Source of the DNA: DATATJ01 sp963789075
Lineage (GTDB): Bacteria > Acidobacteriota > Vicinamibacteria > Vicinamibacterales > CAVVIG01
Reading direction: 5' to 3'
Length of the DNA: 64,000 nucleotides
Assembly: GCA_963789075.1 (NCBI GenBank)
Contig: CAWBJQ010000014.1
Location: forward strand, 806,001-870,000
Shown: piece by piece, positions 18,491 to 26,215 of the stretch
How the letters are laid out: each line of letters starts with the position of its first letter
Numbering within the stretch: position 1 is the first letter of the stretch
Made by a program: the position numbers and the translations under genes
Notes under the pieces: generated by a model
Database searches by the model: none
Seen by the model: the letters and a program-made list of their open reading frames with translations, nothing else
What the model was told of the DNA's origin: nothing

Positions 18491-20121
18491 ATGTCGACCG
18501 TCGCCGATCTCATCGTCCAGCGCCTGTGCGAGGCTGGCGTCAGGGCGATCTTCGGCGTGCCGGGCGGCGGCAGCAATCTCGATCTCCTCGCCGCCGCGAC
18601 GCGCGCCGGGCTGCCGTTCGTTCTAACGTCAACAGAAAATGCGGCCGCCATCGCGGCGATGGCGCAGGCCGAGATCACCGGCGCCCCCGGCGTGTGCTTG
18701 ACGACGCTCGGGCCGGGAGCGGCGTCGGCTGTGAACGGCGTCGCGTGCGCGTATCTCGACCGGGCGCCGCTGCTCGTCTTCACCGACAGCCATCCCGCCG
18801 CCGCGCGCGAGTGCACGCATCAGCGGATCGATCATCAGGCGATGTTCGCTTCGGTGACGAAATGGTCGGTCGAGTCTTACCCCTAAGAACGCGGATGTCG
18901 CGATGCGTGAAGCGCTGGCACGCGCGATGGCGCCGCCGTTCGGCCCCGTGCACCTCGATTGTCCGGGCGATGTGCTCTCGTGTAGCGCGACGGCTCCAGA
19001 CGATCGCTCTCTTGTAGCCGAACGCTCGGCACGTAGCGCGAAGGCTTCAGCCGAGCGTTCCCTCGCGGCCCAACGCGCGGCCGAGACCTTCGCGCTCCCT
19101 CTGAGCGCGCGCCGGCCGCTGCTCATCGTCGGCCTTGGCGCGCGGCAGCAGGCGGACGCAGAGGCGATTCGCGCGTTCTGCGAGCAGCGCGGCGTGCCGG
19201 CGATGGTCACGTACAAAGCCAAGGGCGTCGTGCCAGACGACCATCCGTGGTTCGCTGGTGTGTTGACGAACGCGTCGATCGAGCGGCCGCTGCTCGACGA
19301 GGCCGATCTGCTGATCGGCGTCGGACTCGATCCGGTCGAGTTGATTCCACGCCCCTGGACGGTCGCCGCACCGATTGTCCACGGCGGGCCATTTCCGGTT
19401 GCCGCTGGGCACGTCCCGTTCGCGGCTCAGCTCGTCGCCGACGTTCGCCGTCGTGATGCGCGCCATTGAGCGCGCAGCTTCCCGCGAGCGAGTGGAAACG
19501 CGATCGGATTCGAGCGACACTGGACGGGCAGCGGGCGCAGATCTCGAATCAGGACGGCGACGTTCACCGCTCAGCGCGTGATCGAGAAGGCCGCCAGTCG
19601 GTTCGCGCCGGCGGCGCGCGTCACCGTGGATGCTGGCGCCCACATGTTTCCGGCGACGATGCTCTGGCCGGTCGGCGAGCCGAATCAGATGCTGATCTCG
19701 AACGGCTTGTCGACTATGGGGTTCGCGCTGCCGGCGGCGATTGGCGCGGCGCTGCTCGATCGCGACCGTTCCGTCGTGGCGCTGACGGGCGACGGCGGCC
19801 TCCTGATGTGCGTCGGGGAGATCGCCGCGGCTGTTCGCGAACGCCTGAACGATCATCGTGATCGTCTTTGCCGACGATGCCCTGAGCCTGATCCAGATCA
19901 AGCAGGCGCAGCGCGGCTTGACGCCGGCGGGCGTGGCGCTGGGTCGAGTGGACTGGGTGGCGCTGGCGGAAAGTTTCGGCGCTGCGGGATTCGCGGCGTC
20001 GAACGAGGCGGAGCTGGATGCCGCCCTGGCCCAGGCGACTGCGGTGCGCGGTCCCAGCCTGATCGAAGCGCGCATCGATCCATCGAATTACGGCCGCACG
20101 CTACGTGCGGTCCGAGGTTAA
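18491..20121 (+). CDS. TPP-dependent acetolactate synthase-like/benzoylformate-decarboxylase-like enzyme
   Basis: About 540 residues in three domains. The N-terminal pyrimidine domain has IFGVPGGGSNLDLL, the catalytic Glu in TSTENAAAIAAMAQAE, and LTTLGPGAASAVNGVA. The central domain begins ARRPLLIVGLGAR. The C-terminal TPP domain has GDGGLLMCVGEIAAA and, one shift later, VFADDALSLIQIKQ. Shifts lie near 18883, 19470, 19570 and 19855. A dispersed repeat (18982-19060) is read in frame as an Ala/Ser-rich linker between domains one and two. It probably makes or cleaves a 2-oxo-acid adduct; the following aldehyde dehydrogenase points to decarboxylation. Confidence 0.85.
18982..19060. repeat. Two copies of the dispersed GTAGCGCGAAGGCTTCAG repeat inside a coding gene
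   Basis: GTAGCGCGACGGCTCCAG at 18982-18999 and CGTAGCGCGAAGGCTTCAGC near 19032. GAACGCTCGG (19020-19029) pairs perfectly with CCGAGCGTTC (19051-19060). The insertion keeps the reading frame of the surrounding TPP enzyme and is translated as an extended Ser/Ala/Arg linker. Confidence 0.75.
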
Positions 20122-20180
20122 AAAGGGGCCGAACCCCTTTTCGCGGCGGCTGTTCTCCCGAAAAGGGGTACGGCCCTTTT
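20119..20180. repeat. Paired AAAAGGGG...CCCCTTTT hairpins
   Basis: The TAA stop of the TPP enzyme runs into AAAAAGGGGCCGAACCCCTTTT, and 20 bases later a second, near-inverted unit AAAAGGGGTACGGCCCTTTT follows. The same double structure is at 36201-36261. Each unit can form a GC-capped hairpin with an A-tract and T-tract, so it may act as a terminator or mRNA-end stabiliser before the aldehyde dehydrogenase. Confidence 0.75.
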
Positions 20181-20196
20181 CCGGGCGAGAGGAATC

Positions 20197-21639
20197 ATGA
20201 CCGAAGGGCTGATCATCGACGGGCAGCGGGTGAACGCGGCAGACAACGGCACGTTCGAGGTGTTCGATCCGTCATCCGGCAAGGTGCTGGCGACCGTCGC
20301 CAAAGCGACGAAGGCTGATGTGAAGCGCGCCGTGCACTCGGCTCATGCGGCGCTCGAATCAAAGGCATGGGGCGGCCTGGCGCCCGCCGAGCGAGGGCGC
20401 ATCATGAATCGGATAGCGGCCATGATTCGCGAGCGCGCCGAAGAGCTCGCCGACCTCGAGAGCCGCGACAACGGCAAACCGCTGCGCCAGGCGCGCACCG
20501 ACGTGCAGGTGGCGGCGCGCTATTTCGAGTTCTTCGCCGGCGCGGCCGACAAGATCATGGGCAACACGATTCCGCTTGGCCCGGGGTATCTCGACTACAC
20601 CGTGCGCGAGCCGATCGGCGTGTCGGCGCACATCGTGCCGTGGAACTATCCGATTCAGATCGGCGCGCGCGGCGTGGCGCCCGCGCTGGCAGCGGGATGC
20701 ACGGTCGTGTTCAAGCCGTCGAGTGAAGCGCCGATGACGGCGCTGCGGCTCGGCGAAATCGGGCTCGCCTGCGGTCTGCCGCCCGGAGTCCTCAACGTCG
20801 TGCCGGGCACCGGGTCGGAAGCGGGCGTCGCGCTGGCGAGCGATCCCGATATCAATCAGCTGACGTTCACGGGATCGGTGGACGTGGGCATCGCCGTCGC
20901 GAAAATGGCGGCGGACAACGTCGTGCCGGTCGTGATGGAGCTGGGCGGCAAGTCGCCGAACATCGTGTTCGCGGATGCCGATCTCGATCTCACCGTGCAG
21001 GGCGTGTCGAACGCGATCTTTCAGAACGCGGGGCAGACCTGTTCCGCCGGATCGCGTCTGCTCGTCGAGCGCGGCGCGCACGACGGCCTGGTGGAGCGCC
21101 TCGCGGCGCGCGCCTCGTCGATGCGGCTCGGACCGGGCGTCAGCGATCCCGACATGGGTCCGATTATTTCCAAGCGTCAGCTCGAGACGATCGAGCGCTA
21201 CGTGAAGGTGGGACAGGGCGAAGGCGCGACGGTGGTCTCGGGCGGTGCGCGTCCCTCCGATCCGGCGCTCGCCGGCGGCTACTTCTTTCAACCGACGCTG
21301 CTGGATCGCGTGTCGGCGGACATGCGCGTCGCGCAGGAAGAGATCTTCGGGCCGGTGCTGGCAATCATCGAGTTCGACGGGCTGGAGGAAGCCGCCACGC
21401 TCGCCAATCGAAGCGATTACGGACTGCTCGCGGGGATCTGGACGACGAACATCAACAAAGCGCTGGCGTTGGCATCGAAGATCAAGGCGGGCCAGGTCTA
21501 CGTCAACACGTACGGCGCGGGCGGCGGCGTCGAGCTCCCGTTCGGCGGTTACAAAAAAAGCGGCTACGGCCGCGAGAAGGGCCTCGAGTCGCTGGCGAGT
21601 TACACGCAGGTCAAGAATGTGTGCGTGAAGTTCGCGTGA
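20197..21639 (+). CDS. NAD(P)-dependent aldehyde dehydrogenase
   Basis: Intact, 480 residues. The catalytic cysteine lies in QNAGQTCSAGSRL, the general base glutamate in MELGGKSPNIVF, and the cofactor-binding region in IVPWNYPIQIG with FKPSSEAP. EEIFGPVLAI and the C-terminal LPFGGYKKSGYGREKG complete the family pattern. It oxidises an aldehyde to a carboxylate. Placed directly behind a TPP enzyme and in the same cluster as a second TPP decarboxylase, it probably removes the aldehyde they release. It is separated from the TPP gene by a paired hairpin. Confidence 0.92.
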   Translation: MTEGLIIDGQRVNAADNGTFEVFDPSSGKVLATVAKATKADVKRAVHSAHAALESKAWGGLAPAERGRIMNRIAAMIRERAEELADLESRDNGKPLRQARTDVQVAARYFEFFAGAADKIMGNTIPLGPGYLDYTVREPIGVSAHIVPWNYPIQIGARGVAPALAAGCTVVFKPSSEAPMTALRLGEIGLACGLPPGVLNVVPGTGSEAGVALASDPDINQLTFTGSVDVGIAVAKMAADNVVPVVMELGGKSPNIVFADADLDLTVQGVSNAIFQNAGQTCSAGSRLLVERGAHDGLVERLAARASSMRLGPGVSDPDMGPIISKRQLETIERYVKVGQGEGATVVSGGARPSDPALAGGYFFQPTLLDRVSADMRVAQEEIFGPVLAIIEFDGLEEAATLANRSDYGLLAGIWTTNINKALALASKIKAGQVYVNTYGAGGGVELPFGGYKKSGYGREKGLESLASYTQVKNVCVKFA

Positions 21640-21731
21640 GCGCAGGCGAACAAGCTTTCACCACAAAGGACACGGAGGACACAAAGGAAATTGCTCGCCG
21701 GCTGTGTAACCCCTCTCCGGAGGCTTTTATC

Positions 21732-22706
21732 ATGCGACGCATCCTCTTGCTCACGCTTGTCGTCGTCTCGAGCACAATCGCCGGCGCGCAGCCGACATCA
21801 GGGGTGCTGCTCGTCCTCAACAAGAATGACGCGACGATGGCGATCGTCGATCCTTCTAGTGGCGCGGTCACGGGCACGGTACCGGTCGGCGACGCACCGC
21901 ACGAGCTCGTGACGTCCGACGATGGTAAGTGGGCGTTTGCGAGCAACTACGGCACTGGCCCCGCGCCGGGTCGTACGATCTCGATGATCGACGTGGCCGC
22001 GAAGAAGGAGCTGCGCCGCATCGACGTCAGCCCGCTTGAGCGGCCGCACGGGCTCGCATTCGCGGGCGGCAAGTTGTACTTCACCGCGGAAGCGAACAAG
22101 ACGATCGCGCGCTACGATCCGGCGGCGAACAAAATCGACTGGAAATTCGAGACGGGACAGAACGCCACTCACATGGTGCTGATCACGAAAGACCTGACGA
22201 CGATCTTCACCGCGAACATCGGATCCGACAATGTTTCCGCGATTGAGCGCGGCGCCGGCGGCGACTGGCGTCAGACGCTCATTCCCGTCGGCAAGGGACC
22301 CGAAGGCAACGACCTCACGCCGGACGGCAAGCAGCTCTGGGCGGCAAACTCCAGGGGCGGCAGCGTGTCGATCATCGACGTGGCGAGCAAGAAGGTGGTC
22401 GGAACCATCGACATTGGCACGAAGCGCTCCAACCGCATCAAGTTCACGCGAGACGGCAAGTTCGTGCTCGTGTCAGACGATGAGGCTGGCGAGCTCGTGG
22501 TGATCGATGTGGCGAGTCGTCGCGTGACGAAGCGCATTCCTCTCGGCAAGAACGCCGAGGGTATTGTGATTGCGCCAGACGAAGCGCGTGCGTTCGTCGC
22601 GGTGAACGGCGACAACGTCGTCGCGGTCGTCGATCTGAAGTCGTGGCGGGTCACCAAGCGGATTGCGTCGGGCAACGGACCTGACGGCATGGCATGGGCC
22701 AGGTGA
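21732..22706 (+). CDS. Secreted YncE-like beta-propeller protein
   Basis: Intact, 324 residues. A signal peptide (RRILLLTLVVVSSTIAGAQ) is followed by about seven repeats of the kind DVASKKVVGTIDIGTKR and DLKSWRVTKRIASGNGPDG, the pattern of seven-bladed YVTN/YncE propellers. These fold in the periplasm or outside the cell. Binding partner unknown. A single arm of the CACGGAGGACAC repeat lies upstream (about 21659-21688). Confidence 0.88.
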   Translation: MRRILLLTLVVVSSTIAGAQPTSGVLLVLNKNDATMAIVDPSSGAVTGTVPVGDAPHELVTSDDGKWAFASNYGTGPAPGRTISMIDVAAKKELRRIDVSPLERPHGLAFAGGKLYFTAEANKTIARYDPAANKIDWKFETGQNATHMVLITKDLTTIFTANIGSDNVSAIERGAGGDWRQTLIPVGKGPEGNDLTPDGKQLWAANSRGGSVSIIDVASKKVVGTIDIGTKRSNRIKFTRDGKFVLVSDDEAGELVVIDVASRRVTKRIPLGKNAEGIVIAPDEARAFVAVNGDNVVAVVDLKSWRVTKRIASGNGPDGMAWAR

Positions 22707-22717
22707 TGCAACTTGTC

Positions 22718-22745
22718 GGGATTCGGGATTCGGGATTCGGGATTC
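22718..22745. repeat. Tandem GGGATTC heptamer, four copies
   Basis: Four direct copies of GGGATTC follow the propeller gene. The same heptamer family is found at 56983-57033 and 63067-63155. Just downstream (about 22785-22850) an inverted pair of the form ACGCAGAGCTCGC / GCGCTCAGCGGTTTCTGCGT makes another hairpin before the LuxR gene end. Confidence 0.8.
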
Positions 22746-22859
22746 GCGTGGGATTCGAGCTGGCCCTTCACGACGATCGACGCAGAGCTCGCGGAACTCG
22801 CAGAGAAGATAGACTGCTCTGCGCGCTCAGCGGTTTCTGCGTTGTAAGTCGTTGAGACG

Positions 22860-23267
22860 CTAGAGTGTGATGAGGCCACGCCGCACGGCGCGGCGTACGA
22901 CGTCCGTCCGGTTGGCCGCGCCGAGCTTGCCCGCGATCGACGAGACGTGAAATTTGACGGTCTGATCGCTGATGCCGAGCCGCGCGGCGATCCCTTTGTT
23001 CGGCAATCCTTCCGCGAGCAGCTCCAACACCTGCACTTCACGCGCCGTCAGCGGTTCGACCAGATCCATGCCGGCATCATTCGACCTCGGATCATCGCGT
23101 CCGTGCGATTCGCTGAACTGCGCAGACGCCATTACGACGGCGTCAAAGTCCAGCCCTGACGCGTTCGCCGCCGCCAGCGAATCGAACTCGCCGACGATCT
23201 CCAGCGCCGCGCCGTGCTGGCGCAACTGATGGCGATCGTCCGGCGAGCCGACAAGAACGACGCGCAT
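22860..23267 (-). CDS. Short LuxR-type regulator with truncated receiver-like domain
   Basis: 135 residues, intact. The C-terminal half is a complete LuxR helix-turn-helix: LTAREVQVLELLAEG, NKGIAARLGISDQTVKFHV, then KLGAANRTDVVRRAV. The N-terminal 65 residues start like a receiver (MRVVLVGSPDDRH, then DFDAVVMAS) but are too short for a full phospho-acceptor domain, and no conserved signalling Asp with its usual partners is seen. The ATG at 23267 shares its A with the TGA of the upstream gene, so the two are translationally coupled. Target genes are unknown. Confidence 0.85.
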   Translation of the reverse strand: MRVVLVGSPDDRHQLRQHGAALEIVGEFDSLAAANASGLDFDAVVMASAQFSESHGRDDPRSNDAGMDLVEPLTAREVQVLELLAEGLPNKGIAARLGISDQTVKFHVSSIAGKLGAANRTDVVRRAVRRGLITL

Positions 23268-24169
23268 CAGTTCGACGGGCGTTCGGTTACCGCGACCGTC
23301 ACGTCCGTCGCCGCGCCCCCGCGCAGGATGCGCAGTGGCACCGATCGGCCGACGCGGTCGCCCAACAGCAGGTCGAGCAGGTCCTCTGGCGATTCGACCG
23401 GGTGGCCGTCGAACTGCACGATGATGTCGCCCACGAGCAGACCCGCGGCCGCCGCCGGGCTGCTGCTGTTGACGCCCACGATCAGCAGCGCGCCTTCGCG
23501 CCCGTCATCGCTCCGCTGCGCGTCCGGCAGCCGTACGGGTTGTCCGGCGATGCCCAGGTAGCCGCGCTTCAGACCGCCGTGCTCGAGCACGGTCGCCGCC
23601 GTCTTCCACGCGATCGACGCAGGGATCACCACGCCGAGCCCGCGGATCGCTGCTGCCGTCGCGATGCCGATCAGGCCACCGCCCGTGCTCAGAAACGCCC
23701 CGCCGGCGAAGCCGTCGTGCATGGGCGCGGTCGTCCGGATCACTTCGTCGATCGCCCGTCCGCGTCCGGTCGGCAGCGGGCCGCCAATCACCGATACGAT
23801 GCCCGCGCTGGCCGTGAGCACGTTGCTCCACGAGCGCGCCACCGCAAGCGCCATGTGGCCGACGCGAGGCGGAGTGGATGCGAGAGCCGCCGCCGGCAGA
23901 TCGAGTCCGGCCACCTTCAGCACAGCAAGATTTGTCGTCGGATCCCATCCGGCGAGCTGCGCTTCGAGCGTCTGGCCGTCGGATCGACGCACACGCAGTC
24001 CGTCTTCGCGTCCAATCGCCCGTGCCGTCGTCAACACCACATCGGCAGCGTACACGAGTCCGCTCGCCGGACGACGCCGGCCTTGCACCTGCACTACCGA
24101 TGCGGCTGCGGCCGCGACGACATCGGCCATCTGATTTGAAAGAGTGTCGAGCACCAGTTCACTTGTCAT
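23267..24169 (-). CDS. HtrA-like pseudoprotease with PDZ domain
   Basis: 300 residues, intact. The trypsin-like fold is recognisable: VVLTTARAIG stands where active HtrA has TNAHVV, DPTTNLAVLKV keeps the Asp region, and GFAGGAFLS stands where GNSGGPL should be. Thus the catalytic His is Arg and the Ser is Ala, so the protein should not cleave peptides. A PDZ domain follows (RGYLGIAG, VGVNSSSPAAAAGLLVGD, IVQFDGHPVESPEDL). The ATG at 24169 gives no signal peptide, so it appears cytoplasmic. Coupled to a LuxR gene, it may sense a peptide through PDZ; this is inference. Confidence 0.85.
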   Translation of the reverse strand: MTSELVLDTLSNQMADVVAAAAASVVQVQGRRRPASGLVYAADVVLTTARAIGREDGLRVRRSDGQTLEAQLAGWDPTTNLAVLKVAGLDLPAAALASTPPRVGHMALAVARSWSNVLTASAGIVSVIGGPLPTGRGRAIDEVIRTTAPMHDGFAGGAFLSTGGGLIGIATAAAIRGLGVVIPASIAWKTAATVLEHGGLKRGYLGIAGQPVRLPDAQRSDDGREGALLIVGVNSSSPAAAAGLLVGDIIVQFDGHPVESPEDLLDLLLGDRVGRSVPLRILRGGAATDVTVAVTERPSN

Positions 24170-24329
24170 GCCGCCATCGTCGCCGAATCGGCGCCGGTTC
24201 ACATCACCCGAATGGGGAGAACACGAACGCGCTTCGTAAAGCCTTACGCGTCGAGTAACGCCCGCGAGTCGTATCTGCTTGATTTGCTGGCCGTTTGGTG
24301 TGGACCCGTGCTTGCTGAACGAGGTCGCC

Positions 24330-25226
24330 GTGACCCGAATTGCGTACCGACTCATCCTCACGTTTTGTGCTCTAGCATTTCTCGCCGCCGCCGCCGTTCC
24401 TGCCCACGCGCAGGCGCCCGCAGACCCGGCCGATCCTCCGGCCGCCGCCGCGCCGGCGCCGACAGCCGCTGCCGCGCAGGCCGCCGCGGACGATGACGAC
24501 GCCGTTCTTCGTCCGCTCGAACCGGATTTCACGCTCATCAATCTCCCGACGACGCTGGCGTTGCCGCTGCACAAGGGCAACTTCCGTTTGACGCATCGAT
24601 TCAACGGCAACCTGCGGAGCGGCGACTTCGGCGATCAGGCGAGCAGCCTGTTCGGCATCGACGAAGGCGCCACGATCGGTTTCGAGTACCGCTTCGCGGT
24701 CTTCAAACACGTGGAAGCCGCCGCGTATCGCACGAACTTCGACCGCACGATTCAACTCTACGGCAAGTACGACGCGTTCCAGCAGAAAGCCTCCGTGCCG
24801 TTTGGTTTCTCAGCGATCGTGTCGGTGGAAGGCACGAACAATTTCCGTCAGGACTACGCGCCGGCGATCGGCGCGTCGATCTCGCGCGATGTGGCCAACA
24901 TCGTCGCGTTGTACGCCGTGCCGATGTGGGTGCACAACACGGCGGCTGGTACGGGCGTGACGCGCGACACCGGGATGGTGGGCCTCGGCGCCAATCTGAA
25001 ACTCATGAAGACGCTCTTTCTGATGGGAGAAGTCACGCCGCGCATTGGGGGCTACGTGGCCGGCGATCCGGAATATGGCTTCGGCATCTCGAAGCGCGTC
25101 GGCGGCCACGTCTTCGATCTCACGTTCACGAACACCACACAGGGATCCACGTTCGCACAGTTGGCGCGCGGCGGATTCCCCAACAGTCTGTACTTCGGGT
25201 TCAACCTCGCGCGGAAATTCTTCTGA
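24330..25226 (+). CDS. DUF5777 outer-membrane beta-barrel protein
   Basis: The GTG at 24330 yields a signal peptide (LILTFCALAFLAAAAVPAHAQ), an Ala/Pro-rich stretch, then the family core: FTLINLPTTLALPLHKG, FRLTHRFNGNLRSGDFGDQ, SSLFGIDEGATIGFEYRF. A repeating strand pattern ends with a terminal Phe (ARKFF) as in outer-membrane barrels. 298 residues, intact. The function of the family is unknown. It leads a co-directional set with a CHRD protein and two more exported proteins. Confidence 0.85.
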   Translation: MTRIAYRLILTFCALAFLAAAAVPAHAQAPADPADPPAAAAPAPTAAAAQAAADDDDAVLRPLEPDFTLINLPTTLALPLHKGNFRLTHRFNGNLRSGDFGDQASSLFGIDEGATIGFEYRFAVFKHVEAAAYRTNFDRTIQLYGKYDAFQQKASVPFGFSAIVSVEGTNNFRQDYAPAIGASISRDVANIVALYAVPMWVHNTAAGTGVTRDTGMVGLGANLKLMKTLFLMGEVTPRIGGYVAGDPEYGFGISKRVGGHVFDLTFTNTTQGSTFAQLARGGFPNSLYFGFNLARKFF

Positions 25227-25246
25227 TCGGACAAGGAGCAGATTGT

Positions 25247-25758
25247 ATGAAGCGTGCCTCTCTCGCCGTGATTCTCGCATTGATTGCTGCCGGCTGCGGC
25301 AGCAGCTCCACCAGCGCACCGACGACGCCTACCAACCCGACGTTCACGGCGCAGCTGCTGCCGGCCAACGAGACACCGCCGATCGCGAATGCGGAAAACG
25401 TGGCCTCGGGCAACGTGACCATCACGTTTGTCACCACGAAGGATGCATCGGGCGCCGTCACGAGCGCGGTCGGCACCGCGGTCTGTACCCTGTCAGGGCT
25501 TCCCGGCGGGCTCGATCGATCACGCTCGCGCACATCCACACAGGTGCGGCGGGCGTTGCTGGCGCTGTGCTTGTCCCCTTCATACCGTCAGCTTCGGTCA
25601 CGTTGACCAACGGCGGCGGCACGTTCACGCAGACCAGCAACATCGCCGGTTCCGACGCGACGAACATCATGAACAATCCCGCAGGGTTCTACTTCAACGT
25701 CCACACCGCGTTGAATCCTGGCGGCGTGATGCGGGGACAATTGGTCAGAACGCAGTAG
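25247..25758 (+). CDS. CHRD-domain lipoprotein
   Basis: The ATG at 25247 gives a lipoprotein signal (LAVILALIAAGCGSS). The CHRD fold is then seen as FTAQLLPANETPPIAN and, after one base loss near 25515, ITLAHIHTGAAGVAGAV and FYFNVHTALNPGGVMRGQL with the typical HIH and N-V-H-T/G-G-x-x-R-G-Q-L motifs. About 170 residues. CHRD domains occur in chordin and in many bacterial surface proteins; the ligand is unknown. It follows the DUF5777 gene by 20 bases and likely shares its transcript. Confidence 0.88.
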
Positions 25759-25768
25759 TCTGTTGTCT

Positions 25769-26215
25769 GTGAGCCGCACGATGCTTCTCTACGCGGTGCT
25801 TGTTACATGCGTGAGCGGCGCGTGCGGCTCGTCTCCTGCCACCCCCTCCACGAGTCCTGGGGTCGGGGCGTTCGCGAATCTCTCCGGGACGTGGACGGGC
25901 ACGTTCGAATCCACCAATTTTTCAACGCGCACGATCACGCTGACCGTCGTTCAGACCGGCAATTGTGTGGACGGCGCCTGGATCAGCTCGACCTCAGACT
26001 GGCACGGCGCGATCAGCGGCCTGGCGACCGCCGACGCCTTCTCCGGGTTCCTCTCGTTCGAGCGGTCCGCGAGCGCGGGCGGTCAATGCGATGCAACGGC
26101 GCCGATTGCTGGTCCGGCCGGGCAGACACTGCGATTCACCTCCGACAGCCTCGGTCCGGTCGGCGACTGTAACGGCGACCTCCCGAAAGGGATCGTCGTC
26201 TCCCTCCATCGTTAG
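25769..26215 (+). CDS. Hypothetical lipoprotein
   Basis: The GTG at 25769 (an in-frame TTG at 25763 is possible) starts a lipoprotein signal, LLYAVLVTCVSGACGSS. The mature part of about 125 residues reads LSGTWTGTFESTNFSTRTITL and is strand-rich with four cysteines, resembling small lipocalin-like or avidin-like folds in pattern only. The TAG stop shares one base with the next GTG start. No function is recognised. It is placed between CHRD and His-rich outer-membrane genes. Confidence 0.7.
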   Translation: MSRTMLLYAVLVTCVSGACGSSPATPSTSPGVGAFANLSGTWTGTFESTNFSTRTITLTVVQTGNCVDGAWISSTSDWHGAISGLATADAFSGFLSFERSASAGGQCDATAPIAGPAGQTLRFTSDSLGPVGDCNGDLPKGIVVSLHR

